Positions 24,375 to 32,180 of a stretch of 64,000 nucleotides of DNA are shown one piece after another. Numbering within the stretch: position 1 is the stretch's first letter; each line of letters begins with the position of its first letter. This stretch comes from Geodermatophilus nigrescens. GTDB lineage: Bacteria; Actinomycetota; Actinomycetes; Mycobacteriales; Geodermatophilaceae. Below the pieces are notes generated by a model, which was given only the letters and a program-made list of their open reading frames with translations, ran no database searches and had not been told where the DNA came from. The DNA is taken from assembly GCF_900129495.1 (NCBI RefSeq), contig NZ_FQVX01000001.1, positions 496,001 to 560,000 of the forward strand, written 5' to 3'. The translations under genes were made by a program, and so were the position numbers.

Positions 24375-24809
24375 GTGACGAGGTCGACGCTGGACACCGC
24401 GGCGCTCGCCCACGACCTGCGCCTGGCCGTCATGCGGTTCTCCCGGCGGCTGCGCAACCAGCGGGTCGACACCTCCGTCACGCTCACCCACCTGGCCGCG
24501 CTGTCGACGCTCAAGCGGCACGGCCCCATGAGCCCGGGGGAGCTGGCCGCGCACGAGCGGGTGCAGCCGCCGTCGATGACCCGCGTCGTCGTCGCGCTCG
24601 AGGCGCGGGGCCTGGTCACCCGGACCCCGCACCCGACCGACGGCCGGCAGGTGGTCATCGGCCTGACCGACGCCGCCGAGACGCTGCTCACCGAGGAGGC
24701 CCGGGCGCGCGAGGCGTGGCTGTCGGGCCGGCTGCAGAGCCTGACCCCGGAGAAGCGGGCCGTCCTGCGCGAGGCCGCCGAGATCATGGAGGAGCTCGCC
24801 GGTGGGTGA
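24375..24809 (+). CDS. MarR-family transcriptional regulator
   Basis: 144 aa. The winged-helix core is VTLTHLAALSTLKRHGPMSP, then recognition helix VQPPSMTRVVVALEARGLV and wing RTPHPTDGRQVVIGLT. MarR dimers bind palindromes and respond to small aromatic or drug-like ligands. Its stop overlaps the start of an MFS exporter gene (GTGA), so the two are co-expressed and it probably controls that exporter. In M. tuberculosis the positional equivalent is Rv0880. The transcript is probably leaderless. Confidence 0.92.
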   Translation: MTRSTLDTAALAHDLRLAVMRFSRRLRNQRVDTSVTLTHLAALSTLKRHGPMSPGELAAHERVQPPSMTRVVVALEARGLVTRTPHPTDGRQVVIGLTDAAETLLTEEARAREAWLSGRLQSLTPEKRAVLREAAEIMEELAGG

Positions 24810-26089
24810 CGTCCACGGCTGCTGAGACCGCCACCGCGGAGGCCGCGGATCCGGGCCACGGGTCCTTCCGCTCCCTGCGGGTGCACAACTTCCGGCTCTA
24901 CGCGTCGGCGAACCTGGTCAGCCTGACCGGGACGTGGATGCAGCGCATCGGCCAGGACTGGCTGGTGCTGCAGCTCTCCGGCGACAGCGGCGTCGCCCTC
25001 GGGCTGGTGACCGCGCTGCAGTTCGGCCCGACGCTGGTCCTCGGCCTGCTCGGCGGGATCCTGGCCGACCGCCACGACAAGCGCCGCGTCCTCGTCGTCA
25101 CCCAGGCGCTCATGGGCCTGCTCGCGCTGTGCCTGGCCACGCTGGTGGTCACCGACGCGATCGCGCTGTGGCACGTGTTCGTCCTCGCCGCGGGCCTCGG
25201 CTCGGTGGCCGCGGTCGACGCGCCGGTCCGGCAGGCGTTCGTCTCGGAGATGGTCGGCCCCGGCCTGCTCGCCAACGCCGTCGGGCTCAACTCGACGATC
25301 TTCAACGGCGCCCGGCTGGTCGGCCCGTCGCTGGCCGGCCTGCTCATCGGCGCCGCCGGCGGCGACACCGCGCCGGCGTTCTTCGTCAACGCCGCCAGCT
25401 TCGTGTTCACGATCGGCGCGCTGTCGGCGATGCGGCCCGACGAGCTGCACCGCAGCGCGCCGGTGGCCCGCGGCCGCGGGCAGCTGCGCGAGGGGCTGGC
25501 CTACGCCTGGAACCGCGCCGACCTGCGGCTGGCCATGGTGCTGGCCTTCGTCATCGGCACCTTCGGCTTCAACTTCCAGGTGACCATCGCGCTGATGGCC
25601 CGCGAGGTGCTGGGCCTGGGCGCGGAGGGCTTCGGCCTGCTCTCCACGCTGTTCGCGGTCGGCTCGCTGTCCGGCGCGTTCGTCTCCACCCGGCGCAGCG
25701 CCCGCCCGCGACGGCGGTTCCTCGTGGTGTCCGCGGTCGTCTTCGGGCTGCTCACCGTGGTGTGCGGGCTGGTCTCCGGGTTCTGGCCGTTCGCCGTCCT
25801 GCTGGTGCCCACGGGTGCCGCGGCCCTGGTGTTCAGCGTGGCCAACAACAGCTTCGTCCAGCTCGGCGCCGACCCGCAGATGCGCGGGCGGGTGATGGCG
25901 CTGTACTTCACCTGCTTCATGGGCGGCACACCGCTCGGGGCGCCGCTGGTCGGCTGGGTGAGCGAGCACCTCGGCGCACGGTGGGGGATGTCACTCGGCG
26001 GTGCGGTCGTCGTCGTCGCCGGGGTGGCGGCCGGGCTGTCGCTGCTGCGCGCCCGCCGGTTGCCCGCGGCGGCCGCGCCGGCGCCCTGA
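24806..26089 (+). CDS. MFS transporter, probable drug exporter (MFS_3 type)
   Basis: 427 aa, 12 predicted TM segments. The MFS motif A variant GGILADRHDKRRVLV lies between TM2 and TM3. VSLTGTWMQRIGQDWLVLQL and AAVDAPVRQAFVSEMVG are typical of the EntS/transmembrane secretion effector MFS_3 subgroup. The GTG at 24806 overlaps the MarR stop, so translation is coupled. A role in efflux of a MarR-sensed compound is inferred from context. C-terminus is Ala/Pro-rich. Confidence 0.9.
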   Translation: MTSTAAETATAEAADPGHGSFRSLRVHNFRLYASANLVSLTGTWMQRIGQDWLVLQLSGDSGVALGLVTALQFGPTLVLGLLGGILADRHDKRRVLVVTQALMGLLALCLATLVVTDAIALWHVFVLAAGLGSVAAVDAPVRQAFVSEMVGPGLLANAVGLNSTIFNGARLVGPSLAGLLIGAAGGDTAPAFFVNAASFVFTIGALSAMRPDELHRSAPVARGRGQLREGLAYAWNRADLRLAMVLAFVIGTFGFNFQVTIALMAREVLGLGAEGFGLLSTLFAVGSLSGAFVSTRRSARPRRRFLVVSAVVFGLLTVVCGLVSGFWPFAVLLVPTGAAALVFSVANNSFVQLGADPQMRGRVMALYFTCFMGGTPLGAPLVGWVSEHLGARWGMSLGGAVVVVAGVAAGLSLLRARRLPAAAAPAP

Positions 26090-26192
26090 CGGCGCCCTGA
26101 CCGGCGTCCTGACCGGCGACGTGGCGCACGACACTCCGCCGACGTACCGTCGCGGCCACCGCCGTCCCCCGGTCGCCACGGGAGCGCGCCGC

Positions 26193-26618
26193 ATGAGCCC
26201 GATGGTCCCCGCCCTGCTCCAGCTCGCCGGCATCACCGCGATGCTCGTCGGCGCCTTCGCCGCGCTCGGCTTCCTCTTCCGCCTGTTCTCCGGCCAGTTC
26301 ACCCAGGACCTGCGCGCCCGCCGCCGCGCGCGGGAGGCCGCCGCGGGCACCGCGCCCCCGGCCCCGGTGCACCGGCCCGTGCAGGCGGTCGCCGCCGACC
26401 TGCGCCGGCTGGCCCGCCAGCTCGACGGGGTGCCGGCCGGGTCGCCGCAGGTGCGCCGCCGCGGCTTCCAGGCGGCCTACGACGACGTGCTGGTCGAGGC
26501 GGCCGCCCAGTTCGCCGTGCCGACGACGCTGCGCCGCCTGCCGCCCGGCTTCCCGCGCGACGTGGAGCGGCTGCGGGTGGAGACGGCGCTGGCCGCGGCC
26601 GGCCTGGTGGTGCGCTGA
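26193..26618 (+). CDS. Single-TM protein of unknown function
   Basis: 141 aa. One N-terminal TM (LLQLAGITAMLVGAFAALGF, residues ~8-30) and a cytoplasmic helical tail with RRRAREAAAG and RLARQLDGVPAGSPQVRRRG; the tail's VRRRGFQAAYDDVLVEAA segment recurs in small actinobacterial membrane proteins I cannot name. ATG 26193. It probably shares a transcript with the RNA 2',3'-cyclic phosphodiesterase gene, which starts inside its stop codon. The preceding gap 26090-26192 holds nothing obvious. Confidence 0.75.
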   Translation: MSPMVPALLQLAGITAMLVGAFAALGFLFRLFSGQFTQDLRARRRAREAAAGTAPPAPVHRPVQAVAADLRRLARQLDGVPAGSPQVRRRGFQAAYDDVLVEAAAQFAVPTTLRRLPPGFPRDVERLRVETALAAAGLVVR

Positions 26619-27193
26619 GCGGGCCGGCGCCGCTGCGGCTGTTCGTCGCCGCCGCCCCGCCCGCGGGCGCCCGTGCCTCGCTCGCCGCGGCGCTGGAGCC
26701 GCTGCGCGAGGCCCCCGGCGCGCCGCGCTGGGGCGACCCGGCCCGCTGGCACCTCACGCTGCTGTTCCTCGGCGCGGTGCCGCCGGAGCTGCTGCCCGGC
26801 CTGACCGCCGCCGTCGGGGCCGCCGTCGTCCCGACCCCGCCGGCCACGCTGCGGCTGGCCGGCGCCGGGCGCTTCGGCCCGCGGCGCCGGCCGCAGGTGT
26901 TCTGGGCCGGGGTGGACGGCGACGTGGGCGTGCTCGCCGAGCTGGCCGGGCGGCTGGCCGGCGCCGCCCGGGGGCTCGGCCTGCCGGTGGGGGACCGGCC
27001 GTTCCGGCCGCACCTCACGCTGGGCCGCTGGGACCCGCGCCGCCCCGCGGACGCCGACCTGCCCGGCCGGCTGTCCGGCTACCGCGGGCCTGACTGGCCG
27101 CTGGCGGAGGTGACACTGGTGCGCAGCGCCGCCGGCCGGCACGAGCCGCTGGCCGCCTTCGCTACCAGGCGTACTCCATCGGGGCGGCCCTGA
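26615..27193 (+). CDS. thpR: RNA 2',3'-cyclic phosphodiesterase (ThpR/LigT family), probable CTG start
   Basis: 192 aa of the 2H phosphoesterase family, which opens 2',3'-cyclic phosphates on RNA. Both HxTx motifs are present: WHLTLLFLG (about residue 45) and RPHLTLGRW (about 130). The frame upstream of 26777 has no ATG or GTG until deep in the previous gene, yet residues before 26777 include the first HxTx motif and the LRLFVAAAPP N-terminal strand. The only well-placed start is CTG 26615, overlapping the previous stop as CTGA. The 3' end overlaps the convergent aldo/keto reductase gene by 32 nt. Confidence 0.78.
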   Translation: MSGPAPLRLFVAAAPPAGARASLAAALEPLREAPGAPRWGDPARWHLTLLFLGAVPPELLPGLTAAVGAAVVPTPPATLRLAGAGRFGPRRRPQVFWAGVDGDVGVLAELAGRLAGAARGLGLPVGDRPFRPHLTLGRWDPRRPADADLPGRLSGYRGPDWPLAEVTLVRSAAGRHEPLAAFATRRTPSGRP

Positions 27194-28130
27194 AGCCCGG
27201 GAAGACCTCGTCGAGCCGGTCGAGCTGCGCCTGCTCCAGCGTCACGTCGAGTGCGGCCAGCGACCCCTCGAGCTGGGTCATCGTGCGCGGCCCGACGATC
27301 GGCGCGGTGACGCCGTCCTGGTGCAGCAGCCAGGCCAGCGCGACGTCGGCCGGCGCGAGCCCCCACTCGCGGCAGGCGTCCTCGAAGGCCTGCAGCGCGG
27401 GCCGGTGCGCCTCGATCCGCTCCCGGTTGCGCTCCATCTGCCGCCGGGCGCCCTCCTGCTCGCCGAGGACGCCGGCCAGCAGCCCCTGCGCCAGCGGGCT
27501 CCACGGGATCACGCCGATGCCGTAGTGCCGCGCGGCCGGCAGCACCTCGAGCTCCACGTGCCGGGTGAGCAAGTTGTAGTGCGACTGCTCGCTGACCAGG
27601 CCGAGGAAGTGCCGGCGGGCGGCGGCCTCGTTGGCCGCGGCGAGCTGCCAGGCCGCGTGGTTCGACGAGCCGACGTAGAGCACCTTGCCCTGCGCCACCA
27701 GCGTCTCGCAGGCCTGCCAGATCTCCTCCCACGGCGTCGCGAGGTCCACGTGGTGGAACTGGTACAGGTCGATCCAGTCGGTCTGCAGGCGGCGCAGCGA
27801 CGCGTCGCAGGCCCGCACGACGTTGCGGGCCGACAGGAACGTGTCGTTGGGCCAGTCGGACATCCCGCCGTACACCTTGGTGGCCAGCACGGTGCGCTCC
27901 CGGCGGCCGGCGCCCTGGGCGAACCAGGTGCCGATCACCTCCTCGGTGCGGCCCTTGCCGGCCTCGAAGCCGTAGACGTTGGCGGTGTCGAAGAAGTTGA
28001 TCCCGGCCTCGTGCGCCCGGTCCATGACCGCGTGCGAGTCGCCCTCCTCCGTCTTCCACCCGAAGTTCATCGTGCCCAGGCAGAGCCGGGACACCGACAG
28101 GCCGCTGCGTCCGAGGTGCGTGTACTCCAC
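27162..28130 (-). CDS. Aldo/keto reductase
   Basis: 322 aa, NADPH-dependent TIM-barrel oxidoreductase. The catalytic tetrad is visible: Asp and Tyr in FFDTANVYGFEAGKG, Lys in VLATKVYGG, His in YQFHHVDLATPWEE. The cofactor region (IPWSPLAQGLLAG, and GPRTMTQLEGSLAAL) matches the YajO/Tas-like (AKR11/13) branch. GTG 28130 gives the classic VEYTHLGRSGLSVSRLCLGT N-terminus. It is divergent from the thioesterase gene by 28 nt. Physiological substrate unknown. Confidence 0.93.
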   Translation of the reverse strand: MEYTHLGRSGLSVSRLCLGTMNFGWKTEEGDSHAVMDRAHEAGINFFDTANVYGFEAGKGRTEEVIGTWFAQGAGRRERTVLATKVYGGMSDWPNDTFLSARNVVRACDASLRRLQTDWIDLYQFHHVDLATPWEEIWQACETLVAQGKVLYVGSSNHAAWQLAAANEAAARRHFLGLVSEQSHYNLLTRHVELEVLPAARHYGIGVIPWSPLAQGLLAGVLGEQEGARRQMERNRERIEAHRPALQAFEDACREWGLAPADVALAWLLHQDGVTAPIVGPRTMTQLEGSLAALDVTLEQAQLDRLDEVFPGFRAAPMEYAW

Positions 28131-28158
28131 GTCCGAGCACCCTGGCACCCTGGCGGCC

Positions 28159-28962
28159 GTGCCGCAGAACGGGTCCGCCTTCGACCGCGCCACCGCCGTC
28201 ACCCGCACCGAGGGCGGCGGGATCCGCGCGGAGCTCGACCCGGCCTGGGACGTCGGCGCCGGCGTCCTCAACGGCGGCTACCTGCTCGGCGTGGTGGCCC
28301 GCGCGGCGCTGCTCGACAGCCCCCACCCGCACCCGGTGGCGCTGTCGGCGAGCTACCTGCGCGCCACCCCGGGCGGCCCGGCCGACCTGACCGTCACCGC
28401 GGGGCCCGGCGGGCGCACGCTCGCCCACGCCTCGGTGCTGCTCAGCCCCGCGGGCGGCCCCTCGCTCGCCGTCCAGGTGACGACGGCGACCCTCGGCCGC
28501 GACGGCAGCGACTACTCGGTCAACCCGGTGCCCGAGGTGCCCGGCCCCGACGAGTGCGTGGCCACCCGCACCGCCGAGGGCGGCCCGGCGGTGGGGCTGG
28601 CCCGGCAGATCGACACCCGGCTGGACCCGGCGACGGCGGGCTGGACGGTGGGCCGGCCCTCCGACACCCGCCTGCTGCGCGCCTGGATCCGGCTGGCCGA
28701 CGGCCGCGACCCCGACCCACTGGCCCTCCTGCTGTTCGCCGACGCGCTGCCGCCCACCGCGTTCGCCGTCGGCCGACCGGGCTGGGCGCCCACCGTGCAG
28801 CTGCAGGTGCTGGTCCGCGCGCTGCCGGCGCCGGGCTGGTGCCTGGTCGAGTCGCGCTCCACCGAGGTGACCGGCGGCTGGTCGGACGAGGAGTGCCGGA
28901 TCTGGGACTCGGCCGGCCGGCTGGTCGCCCAGGCCCGCCAGCTCGCCCGCGTCGCCCGCTAG
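28159..28962 (+). CDS. Acyl-CoA thioesterase-like hotdog protein (TesB-like)
   Basis: 267 aa, a tandem hotdog-fold protein. LDPAWDVGAGVLNGGYLLGV resembles the first hotdog helix region, and the C-terminal half ends CLVESRSTEVTGGWSDEECR then VAQARQLARV, a common thioesterase strand pattern (VAQ.RQ). It probably hydrolyses medium- or long-chain acyl-CoA. GTG 28159; no SD. It ends in a CTAG shared with the facing TetR gene's stop codon. Confidence 0.85.
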   Translation: MPQNGSAFDRATAVTRTEGGGIRAELDPAWDVGAGVLNGGYLLGVVARAALLDSPHPHPVALSASYLRATPGGPADLTVTAGPGGRTLAHASVLLSPAGGPSLAVQVTTATLGRDGSDYSVNPVPEVPGPDECVATRTAEGGPAVGLARQIDTRLDPATAGWTVGRPSDTRLLRAWIRLADGRDPDPLALLLFADALPPTAFAVGRPGWAPTVQLQVLVRALPAPGWCLVESRSTEVTGGWSDEECRIWDSAGRLVAQARQLARVAR

Positions 28963-29579
28963 TCCCGGCGGCCCGGCAGCGCGACGTCGCCTATGAGGTA
29001 GCGCTGCACGGTCGGCCCGACCGCGGCCACCAGCTCCTCGGCCGGCGCCGAGGCCAGCGGCTCCACGCGCAGCACGTAGCGGGCCATCACCACGCCGATC
29101 AGCTGCGACGCGGTGAGCGCGCCGCGGGCCTCCGCCTCGGCCGGCGGCAGGTCGAGCGTGCCGACCACCCGGCGCAGCACCTGCGAGACGAGGAACTCGC
29201 GCAGCAGCCGGGCGGTCCACTCGTTGCCGACCGCGGAGCGGACCAGCGCCAGCCCGGCGGGGCGGGCGGGGCCGTCCCAGACCCGCAGCAGCAGGCGGAC
29301 GACGCTCTCGCCGAGCCGCTCGGGGCCGGCCTCGAGCACCTCGGGGAGGAGGGTCCCGGGGTCGACCGGCGCCTCGATCGCGGCGAGGAAGAGCTTGTCC
29401 TTGGTGCCGAAGTAGTGGTGCACGAGCGCGGGGTCGACGCCGGCCGCGGTGGCCACCGCGCGGATCGACGTCGCGTCGAAGCCGCGCTCGGCGAAGGCCG
29501 CGCGGGCGGCGTCGAGGACCGCCGCCCGCGTGCCGGGGTTGCCCGGCCGCCGTCCGGTCGGGCGCCGCGCTGGGCTCAG
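28959..29579 (-). CDS. TetR-family repressor, probable CTG start
   Basis: 206 aa. HTH: RAAVLDAARAAFAERGFDAT, then SIRAVATAAGVDPALVHHYF, ending GTKDKLF. The C-terminal ligand domain is of the TetR_C_33-like type. No ATG or GTG is in frame near the HTH; CTG 29579 is preceded by a near-ideal GGAGGAGG SD and overlaps the permease stop as CTGA. It closes a three-gene operon with an ABC transporter, and a repeated GAACTCA inverted motif in that operon's promoter is its likely operator. Its stop codon shares CTAG with the thioesterase gene. Confidence 0.88.
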   Translation of the reverse strand: MSPARRPTGRRPGNPGTRAAVLDAARAAFAERGFDATSIRAVATAAGVDPALVHHYFGTKDKLFLAAIEAPVDPGTLLPEVLEAGPERLGESVVRLLLRVWDGPARPAGLALVRSAVGNEWTARLLREFLVSQVLRRVVGTLDLPPAEAEARGALTASQLIGVVMARYVLRVEPLASAPAEELVAAVGPTVQRYLIGDVALPGRRD

Positions 29580-30352
29580 CTGCTCCTCCTCCGCAGGGTC
29601 GCCGCCGCCAGGGCGAGGGCGAGGACCGCCGCGCCGGCCACCACGCCGACGTCGGTCCACATCGTGCCGGTCCCGGTGGACGACCGCCCGACCTCCTGCA
29701 GCGCCTCCACCGCGTAGGTCAGCGGCAGCACGTCGCTGACGGCCTGCAGCCAGCCGGCCATCTGCTCGCGGGGCACCAGCAGCCCGCAGAGGAAGAACTG
29801 CGGCAGGACGACGACCGGCATGAACTGCACGGCCTGGAACTCGCTGCGGGCGAAGGCGCTGGCCAGAAGGCCGAGCGCCACCCCGAGCAGGGCGTCGGCG
29901 ACGGCGATGAGGACCACCAGCCACAGCGACCCGGCGACGTCGAGGTCGTAGAGCGTCGTCGCCACGGTGACCGTGACGGCGGCCTGGACCGCGGCCGCCA
30001 GCCCGAACGCCGTGCCGTAGCCGAGCAGCAGGTCCAGCCGCGACAGCGGCGTGGTCAGCAGCCGCTCGAGAGTGCCCGACGTGCGCTCGCGCAGCATGGC
30101 GATGCTGGTCACCAGGAACATCACGACGAACGGGAAGACGCCGAGCATCGTCAGCCCCACCCGGTCGAACACCGTCGGCTGCCCCGGCAGCGCGGGCACG
30201 TCCCGCCAGAGCAGGTACAGCAGGCCGAGCAGCAGGCTCGGCAGCAGCACCATCATCGCGATCGTACGGTGGTCGTGGCGCAGCTGCCGCAGCACCCGCC
30301 CGGTGGTGGCGGCGGTGAGCCGGGGGCTCAGGACGGCGGTCACGGTGCTCAC
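29576..30352 (-). CDS. ABC-2 type exporter permease
   Basis: 258 aa, six TM segments of the ABC2_membrane family. Typical features: the long first loop before LLPSLLLGLLYLLW, the cytoplasmic MLRERTSGTLERLLTTPLSR coupling segment, and QFMPVVVLPQFFLCGLLVPREQMAGW preceding the last TM. Partner of the ATPase encoded immediately upstream (GTGA overlap) and followed by TetR (CTGA overlap). Together they probably export a hydrophobic compound or drug under TetR control. Confidence 0.93.
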   Translation of the reverse strand: MSTVTAVLSPRLTAATTGRVLRQLRHDHRTIAMMVLLPSLLLGLLYLLWRDVPALPGQPTVFDRVGLTMLGVFPFVVMFLVTSIAMLRERTSGTLERLLTTPLSRLDLLLGYGTAFGLAAAVQAAVTVTVATTLYDLDVAGSLWLVVLIAVADALLGVALGLLASAFARSEFQAVQFMPVVVLPQFFLCGLLVPREQMAGWLQAVSDVLPLTYAVEALQEVGRSSTGTGTMWTDVGVVAGAAVLALALAAATLRRRSS

Positions 30353-31071
30353 GCCGCCACCTGCTCCCCGCGCCGCACGAGGGTCAGGAAGGCCTCCTCG
30401 AGGTCGGCCGTGCCGGCGTCCTCGCGCAGCTCCCCAGGGGTCACGTCGGCCAGCAGGACGCCCTCGCGGAGCAGCAGCAGCCGGTCGCAGCGGCCGGCCT
30501 CGTCCATGACGTGGCTGGAGACCAGCAGCGTGGTGCCGGCCGCCGCCAGGGCGTGGAACCGGTCCCACAGCTCGACCCGCAGCACCGGGTCCAGGCCGAC
30601 GGTGGGCTCGTCGAGCACCAGCAGCTCGGGCTCGCCGACCAGCGCGCAGGCCAGCGACGCCCGGCCGCGCTGCCCGCCGGAGAGGTCGGCCACCAGCTGC
30701 CCGGCGGCGCCGGCCATCCCGACGGCGGCGAGCGCGTCGTCGGCCGCCGCGGCGCTCCGGCCGTACAGGGCGGCGAAGTGGCGGGCGTTCTCCCGGACGG
30801 TGAGGTCGGGGTAGACGCTCGGTGCCTGGGTGACGTAGCCGACCCGCGAGCGCAGGCCGGGGGAGCCGGCGGGCTCGCCGAGCACGGTGACCGTGCCCGA
30901 GCGGATCCGCTGCACGCCCACGAGCGCCCGCAGCAGCGTCGTCTTCCCGCTGCCGCTGGGGCCGAGCAGGCCGGTGACCCGGCCGGCGGGGACCGCGCAG
31001 GACAGCCCGGGCAGCACGCGGCGGTGCCCGCGGTCGACGACGAGGTCGGTGACGGTGACGGCGTCGGTCAT
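30349..31071 (-). CDS. ABC transporter ATP-binding protein (drug exporter type)
   Basis: 240 aa. Walker A LLGPSGSGKTTLL, Q-loop VGYVTQAPSVYPDLTV, signature LSGGQRGRASLA, Walker B LLVLDEPTVGLDP and H-loop LLVSSHVMDEA are all intact. ATG 31071 follows an SD (GGAGG). The upstream 40 bp carry a -35/-10 pair and repeated GAACTCA half-sites. First gene of the ATPase-permease-TetR operon. Confidence 0.95.
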   Translation of the reverse strand: MTDAVTVTDLVVDRGHRRVLPGLSCAVPAGRVTGLLGPSGSGKTTLLRALVGVQRIRSGTVTVLGEPAGSPGLRSRVGYVTQAPSVYPDLTVRENARHFAALYGRSAAAADDALAAVGMAGAAGQLVADLSGGQRGRASLACALVGEPELLVLDEPTVGLDPVLRVELWDRFHALAAAGTTLLVSSHVMDEAGRCDRLLLLREGVLLADVTPGELREDAGTADLEEAFLTLVRRGEQVAA

Positions 31072-31090
31072 GGAGGCCTCCCGAGGGCGA

Positions 31091-31143
31091 GAACTCAACG
31101 CCTGATGAACTCAACGCTAGGTGAGTTCCGTCGCCGTGGTCAA
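31091..31143 (-). promoter_or_regulatory. Promoter with TetR-type operator for the ABC operon
   Basis: On the minus strand TTGACC (31143-31138) and TAGCGT (31119-31114) are spaced by 18 nt. GAACTCA (31107-31113) and TGAGTTC (31122-31128) form an inverted repeat straddling the -10. GAACTCAACGC occurs twice in direct repeat (31091-31101 and 31107-31117). The position fits repression by the operon's TetR. Confidence 0.7.
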
Positions 31144-32180
31144 GCGGTCCGGGCGCGCCGCCTCGCCACCGCGTCGACCAGCACGATGAGCAGGGCCGGG
31201 ACCACGCACCAGAGGCCCAGCACCGCGTACGCCCGCGCCACCCCGTCGCCCTCGAAGTAGGTGACGCCGCGCAGGGCGCGCACCGCCACGCCGGGCGGCA
31301 GGATCCCCGCGAGCGGCTGCAGCCAGCCGGGCAGGTACTCCGCCGGGAGGTTCCCGGTGCTGGTCGCGTTGCCGAGGATGAGCAGCCCGACCGAGGTGAC
31401 GAACGTGCCCGCGGAGCCGATCAGCCGCAGCACCAGCGCCGCCGTCGAGGCGATCGACAGCGCGAGCAGGGCCACGAGCCCGCCCACCGCGAGGAACCCG
31501 GCCGGGACCGAGCCGAACGCGACGTCGGCGAGCAGCGCCACCGCGACCCCGGAGACGGAGGCGAACAGCAGCGCGCTGGCGATCCGCTTGGCCAGCCCGA
31601 GCTGCGGGGCGGCCTGGTAGGTCTGGATCCCGAAGAGGAAGCCGCCGAGGACGACGCCGAACGACGCGTAGAAGATCGCCAGCCCGCGGGTGTCGCCGGC
31701 CGCCAGCGGGACCAGGTCCTGCACCTCCAGCTGGGCGCCGGCCTGCTGCGCGACCGGGCCGAACGCCTGGGTCAGGGTCTGGGTGACGCCCTGCCCGTGC
31801 GCGCCGGCGACGAGCAGCTGCGGCGCCCGGCCGCCGAGCACGAGCGCGCCGTAGACGTCGTTGCGGCGCACCGCCTCCGCCGCCTCCGGGCCACCGGCCA
31901 GCGGGACCACCCGCAGGGCGCCGGGCCGGTCCCGCTCCAGCCCGTCGCGCACCTGCTGCACCTGCTCCGGCGGGCCGGCCACCCCGACGGCCAGGTCGTG
32001 CGGGCGCGGGTCGGAGAAGGCGGCGAGGAACACCGCGACGAACGCGGTGCCCACGACGACGGCGATCAGGGCGGGCACCAGGACCGCCCGCACCGCGGCC
32101 TTCCCCCGCGAGCCGCCCGAGCGCTCGGCCTCGGCGTCCTCGTCCGGCGGGCCGGGCGGGGGAGCGACGCCGCCGGGCAT
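31140..32180 (-). CDS. ABC-2/YhgE-like membrane protein with large extracytoplasmic domain
   Basis: 346 aa. A TM at about residues 32-52 is followed by a ~110-residue soluble domain (LAVGVAGPPEQVQQVRDGLE through GQGVTQTLTQAFGPVA), then five TM segments. That is the layout of YhgE/Pip and ABC-2 half-transporters with an extracellular domain. No ATPase is fused, so it may be a permease lacking its own partner or a structural secretion-type protein. The stop overlaps the -35 of the next operon. ATG 32180 shares one base with the upstream oxidoreductase stop. Confidence 0.8.
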   Translation of the reverse strand: MPGGVAPPPGPPDEDAEAERSGGSRGKAAVRAVLVPALIAVVVGTAFVAVFLAAFSDPRPHDLAVGVAGPPEQVQQVRDGLERDRPGALRVVPLAGGPEAAEAVRRNDVYGALVLGGRAPQLLVAGAHGQGVTQTLTQAFGPVAQQAGAQLEVQDLVPLAAGDTRGLAIFYASFGVVLGGFLFGIQTYQAAPQLGLAKRIASALLFASVSGVAVALLADVAFGSVPAGFLAVGGLVALLALSIASTAALVLRLIGSAGTFVTSVGLLILGNATSTGNLPAEYLPGWLQPLAGILPPGVAVRALRGVTYFEGDGVARAYAVLGLWCVVPALLIVLVDAVARRRARTA

